Shown one piece after another: positions 1-5,155 of a stretch of 5,155 bases of DNA. The translations under genes and the position numbers were made by a program. Numbering within the stretch: the first letter of the stretch is position 1; the number at the start of each line of letters is the position of its first letter. The notes under the pieces are model-generated. The model ran no database searches, had not been told where the DNA came from, and saw only the letters and a list, made by a program, of their open reading frames with translations. This DNA comes from an uncultured Burkholderiales bacterium (GTDB taxonomy: Bacteria; Pseudomonadota; Gammaproteobacteria; Burkholderiales; Burkholderiaceae_D). The DNA lies in assembly GCA_937872165.1 (NCBI GenBank), contig CALMOR010000006.1, positions 13,366 through 18,520 on the forward strand, in the 5' to 3' direction.

Positions 1-130
1 GGACGAGCTTGTCGGCGCTGCGACGGACCACGCAGGCGGTGAAGCCGCCGCGCGCGAAGCGCCGCGCGACGGCGCCGCCGGTCGCGTCACCGGCGCCGAT
101 GACGAGCGCGACGGAGTTCGGTGCATTCAT
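1..130 (-). CDS. SDR-family NAD(P)-dependent oxidoreductase, N-terminal 43 codons only
   Basis: This is the start of a short-chain dehydrogenase/reductase whose remainder lies beyond the left edge. The first residues form a hydrophobic beta strand (VALVI, 7-11), then a glycine-rich dinucleotide-binding loop GAGDATGG (12-19), then a helix ending near GGF and a second strand (TACVV) followed by Arg36-Arg37. That is the opening of a Rossmann fold. Basic residues directly after the second strand usually favour NADP(H) over NAD(H). The ATG at 130-128 is the natural start because it places the loop at the usual distance from the N-terminus; no good Shine-Dalgarno sequence precedes it. The catalytic Ser-Tyr-Lys residues would lie outside the window, so activity and substrate cannot be judged. 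It points the same way as the box genes but is 306 nt downstream of boxA, so co-transcription is possible and not shown. Family assignment is fairly sure; specific function is unknown. Confidence 0.8.
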   Translation of the reverse strand, partial: MNAPNSVALVIGAGDATGGAVARRFARGGFTACVVRRSADKLV

Positions 131-436
131 GAGGACGGCGAGACAGACGCTCGAAGACGACGGGGCCGCTACCTTAGCGCAACGAATCCGCGCGCGCCTC
201 GTGGAGACGGCCGGCCCATGACGGAAGGTTCGCCGAGAAACATCCCGTCCGTTCCGCTTCCCGTCGAACAGGCGTCGAAGCGGCGCGCCGTCGCTCGAAC
301 TCGCGTTCCGCATCGTCGATGCGTTCGGGCAGCCGCTCGACGCGGCATTCGAATACGAGCCGAAGATCCGGAGCCGTCGCAGACCTCCGGGTGCGCGTCG
401 GAACGACCCCGGCGGCGGATGCGATGCCCGCGGCGG
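131..436. other. Spacer between boxA and the SDR gene, no supportable gene
   Basis: This 306-nt stretch separates the boxA stop from the SDR start. I found no gene with a start, a ribosome-binding site and a recognisable product on either strand. It has no T-rich tract after a hairpin, so I cannot call an intrinsic terminator for the box genes. A small perfect hairpin (CGCTA-AGG-TAGCG on the minus strand, 179 to 167) lies 37 nt before the SDR start. TAAGGT within it vaguely resembles a -10 box, but no -35 element sits at the right distance. On the plus strand, 222-443 is open with gene-like third-position composition but lacks a start codon (see findings). Confidence 0.6.
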
Positions 437-1708
437 TCAATAGGTCTCGAAGTGCAGCCGGCCTTCGCGCTTCATCTGCGCGTGCAGCGCGCGCCAGTCG
501 ATCGACCGTTCGGCGCAGACGGCTTCGAGCGCTTCGAGGACGCCCGCTTCCATCCCCTTCAGGCCGCAGACATAGAGATAGGTGTCGTCGTCCCGCAGCA
601 GCGCGGCGACGTCGTCGCCGCGTTCGCGCATCAGGTGCTGCACGTAGCGCTTGGGCGCGCCGTCGGGACGACCGTCGTCGCGCGAGAACGCGAAGTTGAT
701 GTCGATGAACTCCTTCGGCAGGTTCATCAACGGACCGAAGTAAGGCAGCTCCTTCTGGGAGCGCGCGCCGAAGAACAGCATCAGGCGGCCGCCCTCGTCC
801 AGGTCGATGCGACGACGGCGCCTTTCGGTCATCGCCCGCATCGGCGCGCTGCCGGTGCCGGTGCAGACCATGATCAGGTTCGAATCCGGGTGGTTCGGCA
901 TCAGGAAGCTCGTGCCGAACGGGCCGATGACGCGGACCTCGTCGCCCTTCCTCAGGTCGCACACGTAGTTGGACGCGACGCCGCGCACCGGGTTGCCGTC
1001 GTGGTCGGACGTGACCCGCTTCACGGTCAGCGACAGGTTGTTGTAGCCGGGCCGTTCGCCGTCGCGCGGGCTCGCGATCGAGTACTGGCGCGCGTGATGC
1101 GGCCGTCCCTTCGCGTCGACGCCGGGCGGCAGGATGCCGATCGACTGGCCTTCGAGGACCGGGAACGGCACGGTGCCGAAGTCGAGCACGACGTGGTGGG
1201 TGTCGCTGTCGGTCCCGAGCGCCGTGACGCGGAAGTTGCCGGCCACGGTCGCCTTCACCGGTGCCTTGTGGCCGTACAGGTTGACGTACGGATGCGAGGC
1301 CGACCACGGCGGCACCTGCGAGCCGGACAGCGGATCGGCAAGATGGCTCGCGTCGAGTTCGAGCGCCTCCTCGTCGTCGGCGGCATCGGTGGCGTCGATC
1401 GGCTCGAGCGCCGCGGCGAGCAACGGCGCACCGTCGAGTTCCTGTTCGGCCGGCAACTCGTCCCACGTGAACTGCTCGTCGATCGAGTAGGCCTTCGGCT
1501 TCAGCACCGTGCGCCAGTTGTCGATCGATCCGGTGGGACAGGGCGAGATGCAGGCCATGCAGAAGTTGCACTTGCTCGCGTCGACGACGTAGTTGTCGTC
1601 GTTGTGCGTGATCGCGTCGACCGGGCAGGTCTCTTCGCAGGTATTGCAGCGAATGCAGATCTCGGGGTCGATCAGGTGCTGCTTGAGGACTTCGGGGTTC
1701 GCGTTCAT
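437..1708 (-). CDS. boxA: BoxA, benzoyl-CoA 2,3-epoxidase reductase component
   Basis: BoxA is the soluble, NADPH-dependent reductase that supplies electrons to the di-iron oxygenase BoxB for epoxidation of benzoyl-CoA. The N-terminus is a two-cluster ferredoxin: Cys18, 21, 24 and 28, followed by Pro, and Cys47, 50, 53 and 57, followed by Pro, fit two [4Fe-4S] clusters with all eight ligands present. A variable linker (about 70-135) is rich in Asp, Glu and Ala. A ferredoxin-NADP+ reductase-like module follows: the flavin-binding RQYS (207-210), GPFG (262-265), the nucleotide-binding GTGSAPMR (284-291), FFGAR (312-316), CGLKGME (381-387), and a C-terminal aromatic end (LHFETY). The 423-aa length fits the family. 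The ATG at 1708 puts the first cluster where expected; the ribosome-binding site is weak (GGGAC, 8 nt upstream) and lies inside an inverted repeat. An ATG five bases further upstream is in another frame. It follows boxB by 89 nt. Identification is secure from domain order and neighbours. Confidence 0.96.
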   Translation of the reverse strand: MNANPEVLKQHLIDPEICIRCNTCEETCPVDAITHNDDNYVVDASKCNFCMACISPCPTGSIDNWRTVLKPKAYSIDEQFTWDELPAEQELDGAPLLAAALEPIDATDAADDEEALELDASHLADPLSGSQVPPWSASHPYVNLYGHKAPVKATVAGNFRVTALGTDSDTHHVVLDFGTVPFPVLEGQSIGILPPGVDAKGRPHHARQYSIASPRDGERPGYNNLSLTVKRVTSDHDGNPVRGVASNYVCDLRKGDEVRVIGPFGTSFLMPNHPDSNLIMVCTGTGSAPMRAMTERRRRRIDLDEGGRLMLFFGARSQKELPYFGPLMNLPKEFIDINFAFSRDDGRPDGAPKRYVQHLMRERGDDVAALLRDDDTYLYVCGLKGMEAGVLEALEAVCAERSIDWRALHAQMKREGRLHFETY

Positions 1709-1715
1709 CGCATGT

Positions 1716-1790
1716 CGTCCCGGCGAACGCCGGACCCGATTATTTCCGGACGAGATCGAACCACGATTCGGTCCCGCCGTTGCCGGGACG
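1716..1790 (-). promoter_or_regulatory. Overlapping inverted repeats in the boxB-boxA spacer, covering the boxA ribosome-binding region
   Basis: Read as minus-strand RNA, the arm at 1790-1778 (CGTCCCGGCAACG) can pair with the arm at 1729-1716 (CGTTCGCCGGGACG): nine pairs, a one-base bulge, then four pairs, around a 48-nt loop. Each arm can instead form its own hairpin: GTCCCG/CGGGAC at 1789-1771, and CCGGC-GTTC-GCCGG at 1733-1720. The long and short pairings exclude each other. No U-tract follows, so this is not a standard terminator. The weak boxA Shine-Dalgarno candidate (GGGAC, 1721-1717) lies in the left arm. The pairing potential is visible in the sequence; a role in boxA translation or mRNA processing is inference. 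Confidence 0.45.
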
Positions 1791-1797
1791 CCATCGA

Positions 1798-3225
1798 TCA
1801 GTTGAACCGCACGTACTCGAAGTCGATCGGCTGCTTGTTGATGCCCATCGGCGGCGGCGCGATCCAGCCGGCGAACTTGCCGGGCTCGACGACGCGACCC
1901 ATCAGCGACGCGACGAACGCGCGGTCTTCGGCCGTCGGCAACCAGTCATGCTCGCGCATCGCCCACTCGGCGTCGCTCACCACCCGCCCCTCGGGACTCA
2001 CCGTCGCGTTCGACAGCGATCCGATCTTCCGGTTGAACGCCTTGTGCGGCACCGCCAGCCGATGCGGCAGGCCGGCTTTCTCGAACACCTTGTTCCAGCG
2101 GTTGACGCCGCCGATCGAGTCCTTGATGTAGTCGTCGCGCAGCACTTCGTTGAGCGCGTTCAGCATCGGCACCTCGCGCTCGACCAGCCGCCCGTCCTGC
2201 ACGCCGAGCACCTTGTAGGTCCGGTTCTGCAGACGATGGTCGTCGTCGCGCCTGGTCTCCTCGTAGCGACCCTTCAGGCCCGAGTTGTAGAAGATCGCCG
2301 CGTTGCTCGACTCGTCGGCGCCGAACAGGTCGATGGTCACCGAATAATGGAAGTTGAGGTAGCGCTGCAAGGTCCCCATGTCGATCACGCCGGCCGCACG
2401 GATCCTCGTCGGGTCGTCGGTCTTCAGCTCGTTCATCACCTGGCAGGTGCGGTTGATGACCCGCGAGATTCCCGACTCGCCGACGAACATGTGATGCGCT
2501 TCCTCGGTCAGCATGAACCGGGTCGTGCGGGCGAGCGGATCGAACGCGCTCTCGGCAAGCGCCGACAGCTGGAACTTCCCGTCGCGGTCGGTGAAGTACG
2601 TGAACATGTAGAACGCGAGCCAGTCGGGCGTCTTCTCGTTGAACGCGCCGAGGATGCGCGGGTTGTCCTGGTCGCCGGAATTGCGATGCAGCAGCGCCTC
2701 GGCCTCCTCGCGGCCGTCGCGGCCGAAGTGGCGATGCAGCAGGTACACCATCGCCCACAGATGGCGGCCCTCCTCGACGTTGATCTGGAACAGGTTGCGC
2801 AGGTCGTACATCGACGGTGCGGTCAGCCCGAGGTGACGCTGCTGCTCGACCGACGCGGGTTCGGTGTCGCCCTGCGTGACGATGATGCGGCGCAGGTTGG
2901 CACGGTGCTCGCCCGGCACTTCCTGCCACGCGTCGCGGCCGATGTTCTCGCCGAAGTGGATCTTCCGGTCGGCCGCCGCGGGGTTGAGGAAGATGCCCCA
3001 GCGGTACTCGGGCATCTTCACGTGACCGAACTGCGCCCACCCCGCCGAGTCGACCGAGGTCGCGGTACGCAGGTAGACGTCGTGTTCGTGCGAGCCGTCC
3101 GGACCCATGTCCTGCCACCAGTCGAGGAACTCGGGCTGCCAGTGCTCGAGAGCGCGCTGCAGCGTCTTGTCCTCGGCGAGGTTGACGTTGTTGGGGATCT
3201 TGGTGGCGTAGTCGATGGTGGACAT
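1798..3225 (-). CDS. boxB: BoxB, benzoyl-CoA 2,3-epoxidase oxygenase component (di-iron)
   Basis: BoxB is the oxygenase that uses O2 and electrons from BoxA to convert benzoyl-CoA to 2,3-epoxybenzoyl-CoA. It is a soluble helical di-iron protein. The product has 475 aa, close to the roughly 470 aa known for BoxB. Two carboxylate-xx-His iron motifs are intact: Glu152-Gly-Arg-His155 and Glu242-Ala-His-His245 (in EEAHHMF). Glu122 (GDTE) and Asp213 (FTDRD) occupy the positions I recall as the remaining ligands in characterised BoxB, offset by two residues; that mapping is from memory. The N-terminus (TIDYATKIPNNVNL) and the C-terminus (DFEYVRFN) are also family-like. I chose the ATG at 3225 because AGGA lies 7 nt before it; the in-frame ATG at 3231 is only one base from that AGGA. 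The same frame stays open far upstream into boxC, but that is a compositional artefact. It sits between boxC and boxA, and no key residue seems missing. Confidence 0.97.
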   Translation of the reverse strand: MSTIDYATKIPNNVNLAEDKTLQRALEHWQPEFLDWWQDMGPDGSHEHDVYLRTATSVDSAGWAQFGHVKMPEYRWGIFLNPAAADRKIHFGENIGRDAWQEVPGEHRANLRRIIVTQGDTEPASVEQQRHLGLTAPSMYDLRNLFQINVEEGRHLWAMVYLLHRHFGRDGREEAEALLHRNSGDQDNPRILGAFNEKTPDWLAFYMFTYFTDRDGKFQLSALAESAFDPLARTTRFMLTEEAHHMFVGESGISRVINRTCQVMNELKTDDPTRIRAAGVIDMGTLQRYLNFHYSVTIDLFGADESSNAAIFYNSGLKGRYEETRRDDDHRLQNRTYKVLGVQDGRLVEREVPMLNALNEVLRDDYIKDSIGGVNRWNKVFEKAGLPHRLAVPHKAFNRKIGSLSNATVSPEGRVVSDAEWAMREHDWLPTAEDRAFVASLMGRVVEPGKFAGWIAPPPMGINKQPIDFEYVRFN

Positions 3226-3232
3226 GGACATT

Positions 3233-3236
3233 TCCT
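3233..3236 (-). promoter_or_regulatory. Shine-Dalgarno site of boxB
   Basis: AGGA on the minus strand lies 7 nt before the ATG at 3225 and only 1 nt before the alternative ATG at 3231, so it decides for the shorter start. The surrounding CGACAGGA also precedes boxC. Confidence 0.75.
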
Positions 3237-3249
3237 GTCGAATGATTTC

Positions 3250-3264
3250 GTAAACACTCTTTAC
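3250..3264. repeat. AT-rich palindrome GTAAA-N5-TTTAC upstream of boxB
   Basis: A perfect inverted repeat with 5-bp arms (GTAAA, TTTAC) and a 5-nt centre (CACTC) lies 25 nt upstream of the boxB start. It sits in the only clearly AT-rich patch of this GC-rich window. The size is compatible with a small operator or part of a weak internal promoter, but I see no matching -35/-10 pair, and arms this short can arise by chance. Function is unknown. Confidence 0.3.
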
Positions 3265-3302
3265 CGCCGGTGGTTCGCCCCTGAGCGCCGCGATCGACCG
3301 TG

Positions 3303-3342
3303 CCGGACCTCCCCTTCGGGGAGTGTCGAGGCGGAGGACCGG
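3303..3342 (-). repeat. Nested hairpins in the boxC-boxB spacer
   Basis: Just after the boxC stop, 3309-3323 is a perfect hairpin (CTCCCC-GAA-GGGGAG on the minus strand). An outer inverted repeat (3303-3312 with 3333-3342; CCGGTCCTCC against GGAGGTCCGG) pairs over ten positions with one mismatch, and its left arm overlaps the inner stem, so the two compete. The structure begins 6 nt beyond the boxC stop codon. No U-tract follows in the direction of transcription, so intrinsic termination is unlikely. It may affect message stability or partial read-through into boxB; this is inference. Confidence 0.5.
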
Positions 3343-3347
3343 ACCGA

Positions 3348-5105
3348 CTACACCCTCTTCCAGTCGAACCGGGCCTTCTCGCCCTTGCCGTAGAGCTTCA
3401 GCGCGCCCTTCTCGCCGACCGCGTTCGGGCGATTGAAGATCCAGTTCTGCCACGCGGTGAGGCGGCCGAACACGCGCGTCGCCATCGTCTCGGTGCCGTT
3501 GAAGCGCAGGTTGGCTTCCATGCCGGTCAGCGCATCGGGCGACATCGACGCGCGTTCCTCGAGCGCGATGCGGACTTCGTCGGCCCAGTCGATGTCGTCG
3601 GGCGCCATCGTCACGAGTCCGACCGCCATCGCCGCGTCGCCGTCGAGCGATGTGCCGATCGTGGCGCGCACGGCGGCGAGTTCGGCGGCGTCGTCGTAGA
3701 AGCGGCGGGCGAGGCGCGACTGGCCGGTCGCCATCGGATACGAGCCGAAGTTGACCTCGTTCGCGGCGATCGTCGGTGCACGCTCGGGCGCGTCCGGCAG
3801 CGCGAGCATGTAGGCTCGATCGCAGGCGAGCGCGAGCTCGAGCAGAGTCCCCGCGAAACACGAACCCTCGTCGATCAGCGCGAACAGCGTCCGCGACGAG
3901 ACGTCGAGGCGCGACAGCGTGCGACGCACGAAGCCGATGGTCTCGCGCACGAACCAGTGGTCCGCGTGTTCGAGGAGCCGCGCGTCGGAAGCGAGCACCG
4001 CGGCCGCATCGCCGGTGGTCTTCAGCACCCAGGTCCCGACCTCGAGCTCGTTGGTGCGCATCGACAGGATCGCGTCGTCGAGTTCGCGGGCCATCGCGAG
4101 CGGCCACCAGCCCGTGCCGGCCGCGACGATCGCGTCGATTCCGTCGGGCTGCGCACCGGACGGCGCCGCGATCGTGAAGGTCGCCACGCGCTTCGCGCGG
4201 TCGATGACGACGTCCACGTGCGCGTAGTGCAGGCCTTCGTCGTCGACCGTGCGCTCGAGCGGCGTCCACGCGACCGGACGACCGTCGGCTGGACGTTCGC
4301 TGCGCGCGGCCAGCGCCGCGGCGCGCTCGCCGACCTTCCGCGCGAAGGCGGCCGGCTTCGCGATGTCGTCGACCAGCCGCCACTCCTTGGCCCGCGCGCC
4401 GCGCACGCCTTCGGTCGTGGTGCAGAAAACGTCGGCTAGGTCGTGGCGCACGTGGCGCTTGTCGGTGACGCGGGTGAGGCCGCCGGTGCCCGGCAGCACA
4501 CCGAGCAACGGAACCTCGGGAAGACTGACGGCCGACGAGCGATCGTCGACCAGCAGGATCTCGTCGCAGGCGAGCGCGAGCTCGTAGCCGCCGCCGGCGC
4601 AGGCGCCGTTGACGGCCGCCAGGAACTTCAGGCCCGAGTGCGCGCTGCTGTCCTCCAGTCCGTTGCGCGTCTCGTTGGTGAACTTGCAGAAGTTGACCTT
4701 CCAGGCGTGCGACGAGACGCCGAGCATGAAGATGTTGGCGCCCGAACAGAAGATGCGGTCCTTCAGGCTCGTCACCACGACGGTCCTCACCTCGGGATGC
4801 TCGAAGCGGATGCGGTTGACCGCGTCGTTCAGCTCGATGTCGACGCCGAGGTCGTAGCTGTTGAGCTTGAGCTTGTAGCCGGGACGGATGCCGGCGTCCT
4901 CGTCGATGTCCAGCCCGAGCGTCGCGATCGGCCCGTCGAAGGTCATCGACCAATGCCGGTATCGCGACGGATCGATGCGGTAGTCGACGGCCGCGACCGG
5001 CGCGTTGGCGGCAGGCTGTCCCGGGTCGCCGACGACGGTTGCCGGCGGCCCGTGCGGCACGTCGGCATCGGGATTGATCGCGGAGGGGGTGACCAGGGCT
5101 TCCAT
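3348..5105 (-). CDS. boxC: BoxC, 2,3-epoxybenzoyl-CoA dihydrolase (crotonase superfamily)
   Basis: BoxC hydrolyses 2,3-epoxybenzoyl-CoA, opening the ring to 3,4-dehydroadipyl-CoA semialdehyde and formate without oxygen. The product has 585 aa. After a Pro/Ala-rich N-terminal tail (1-39), the conserved region begins at VDYRIDPSRYRHW (40-52). The first crotonase unit shows IFCSGANIFML (118-128), the glycine-rich oxyanion-hole segment GACAGGGYELALACDE (167-182) and LPEVPLLGVLPGTGG (195-209). A second crotonase-like unit contains EGSCFAG (413-419) and ELALACDRA (423-431). The protein ends LYGKGEKARFDWKRV, as in other BoxC proteins. The ATG at 5105 is supported by AGGAG 6 nt upstream; an ATG at 5147 would add 14 residues and lacks this support. 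The tail makes it about 30 aa longer than the roughly 555 aa I recall for characterised BoxC. It is the first box gene, 122 nt before boxB. The alternative annotation, a generic enoyl-CoA hydratase, is unlikely given the double length and the neighbours. Confidence 0.96.
   Translation of the reverse strand: MEALVTPSAINPDADVPHGPPATVVGDPGQPAANAPVAAVDYRIDPSRYRHWSMTFDGPIATLGLDIDEDAGIRPGYKLKLNSYDLGVDIELNDAVNRIRFEHPEVRTVVVTSLKDRIFCSGANIFMLGVSSHAWKVNFCKFTNETRNGLEDSSAHSGLKFLAAVNGACAGGGYELALACDEILLVDDRSSAVSLPEVPLLGVLPGTGGLTRVTDKRHVRHDLADVFCTTTEGVRGARAKEWRLVDDIAKPAAFARKVGERAAALAARSERPADGRPVAWTPLERTVDDEGLHYAHVDVVIDRAKRVATFTIAAPSGAQPDGIDAIVAAGTGWWPLAMARELDDAILSMRTNELEVGTWVLKTTGDAAAVLASDARLLEHADHWFVRETIGFVRRTLSRLDVSSRTLFALIDEGSCFAGTLLELALACDRAYMLALPDAPERAPTIAANEVNFGSYPMATGQSRLARRFYDDAAELAAVRATIGTSLDGDAAMAVGLVTMAPDDIDWADEVRIALEERASMSPDALTGMEANLRFNGTETMATRVFGRLTAWQNWIFNRPNAVGEKGALKLYGKGEKARFDWKRV
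3820..3840 (-). repeat. Copy 2 of a 21-nt exact direct repeat within boxC
   Basis: These 21 bases are identical to 4564-4584 and encode ELALACD (residues 423-429) in the second crotonase unit. The match ends on both sides at a mismatch. See the paired entry at 4564. Confidence 0.6.
4564..4584 (-). repeat. Copy 1 of a 21-nt exact direct repeat within boxC
   Basis: This is identical to 3820-3840, 744 nt away and in the same reading frame. It encodes ELALACD (residues 175-181), right after the glycine-rich oxyanion segment of the first crotonase unit. It marks the internal duplication of the BoxC fold. Identity at every synonymous position probably reflects strong codon bias, though recent gene conversion is not excluded. 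Confidence 0.6.
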
Positions 5106-5111
5106 GCTCGT

Positions 5112-5116
5112 CTCCT
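5112..5116 (-). promoter_or_regulatory. Shine-Dalgarno site of boxC
   Basis: AGGAG on the minus strand lies 6 nt before the ATG at 5105, which fixes this start over the upstream ATG at 5147. It shares the CGACAGGA context with the boxB site. Confidence 0.8.
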
Positions 5117-5155
5117 GTCGTTCGCTTCTTCGATCCTCGAGCGGCACGCCACGCG

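Larger units (their letters stand above)
437..5105 (-). other. boxC-boxB-boxA gene cluster (aerobic benzoyl-CoA epoxidation and ring opening)
   Basis: Three complete genes in the same direction encode successive or partnered components of one pathway: the ring-opening dihydrolase (BoxC), the oxygenase (BoxB) and its reductase (BoxA). The spacers are 122 and 89 nt, with no gene, recognisable intrinsic terminator or obvious promoter between them, which favours one transcript. No promoter is identifiable in the 50 nt available upstream of boxC, so the operon could begin further right. The pathway normally also needs a benzoate-CoA ligase, the semialdehyde dehydrogenase BoxD and often the regulator BoxR; none is visible here. 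Confidence 0.85.

Noticed and set aside
281..290. Perfect 10-bp palindrome CGGCGCGCCG
   Set aside because: It has no loop and its flanks do not extend the symmetry; short GC palindromes are common in DNA of this composition.
409..439. Possible terminator hairpin at the end of boxA (GACC...GGTC with GC-rich arms)
   Set aside because: The arms pair poorly after the first four bases and no T-tract follows on the minus strand.
174..1571. A 465-codon minus-strand open frame in a different frame from boxA
   Set aside because: It is an Arg-rich shadow of boxA. The boxA frame carries all eight cluster cysteines and the flavin and nucleotide motifs.
218..2131. A 637-codon open frame on the plus strand, opposite boxA and part of boxB
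   Set aside because: The product is Arg/Val/Asp-rich with no recognisable domain, and it lies antisense to the well-supported boxA and boxB genes. Long antisense frames are expected where third codon positions are nearly all G or C.
1780..3393. A 537-codon plus-strand open frame opposite boxB
   Set aside because: Its low-complexity Val/Arg/His/Leu composition is a mirror of boxB codons, and no family is recognisable.
3300..4439. A 379-codon plus-strand open frame opposite boxC
   Set aside because: It is an antisense shadow with Arg/Val-biased composition and no domain.
3226..4953. Upstream in-frame extension of boxB, open for about 570 codons across boxC
   Set aside because: The extension is Arg-rich and unlike any BoxB sequence, and it overlaps boxC in another frame. 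The AGGA site and family N-terminus place the boxB start at 3225. It is not a fusion protein.
1..5155. CRISPR arrays, tRNA or rRNA genes, insertion sequences, phage or defence genes
   Set aside because: I found no regularly spaced repeats, cloverleaf, transposase or integrase motif, or terminal inverted repeats. The window is explained by catabolic genes.

Overview
The window is a high-GC bacterial segment with strong G/C in third codon positions and a preference for TCG serine codons. It carries the core of the aerobic hybrid ('box') pathway for benzoyl-CoA degradation. Everything recognisable is coded on the minus strand, so transcription runs from right to left. Gene content and protein similarity suggest a betaproteobacterium of the Burkholderiales or Rhodocyclales type. 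That assignment rests on family memory, not on a search, and is only moderately secure.

Layout in transcription order: boxC (5105 to 3348, complete, 585 aa); a 122-nt spacer with a GC-rich hairpin and an AT-rich palindrome; boxB (3225 to 1798, complete, 475 aa); an 89-nt spacer with overlapping inverted repeats that cover the weak boxA ribosome-binding region; boxA (1708 to 437, complete, 423 aa); a 306-nt stretch with no supportable gene; and the first 43 codons of a short-chain dehydrogenase/reductase (SDR) gene (130 to 1) that runs off the left edge. The 50 nt right of boxC hold its ribosome-binding site and no promoter that I can identify.

How the genes work together: benzoyl-CoA is made by a CoA ligase not seen here. 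BoxA (ferredoxin plus flavin reductase) passes electrons from NADPH to BoxB (di-iron oxygenase), which makes 2,3-epoxybenzoyl-CoA. BoxC opens the epoxidised ring hydrolytically to 3,4-dehydroadipyl-CoA semialdehyde and formate. The next enzyme (BoxD, semialdehyde dehydrogenase), the ligase (BclA) and the regulator (BoxR) are not in the window.

The pathway is established, and I see no evidence for a wholly new system. The points worth a second look are the structured spacers between the genes (especially the mutually exclusive pairings before boxA), a BoxC N-terminal extension with no nearby internal start, a short stretch next to boxA with gene-like codon use but no start, and the SDR neighbour of unknown role.
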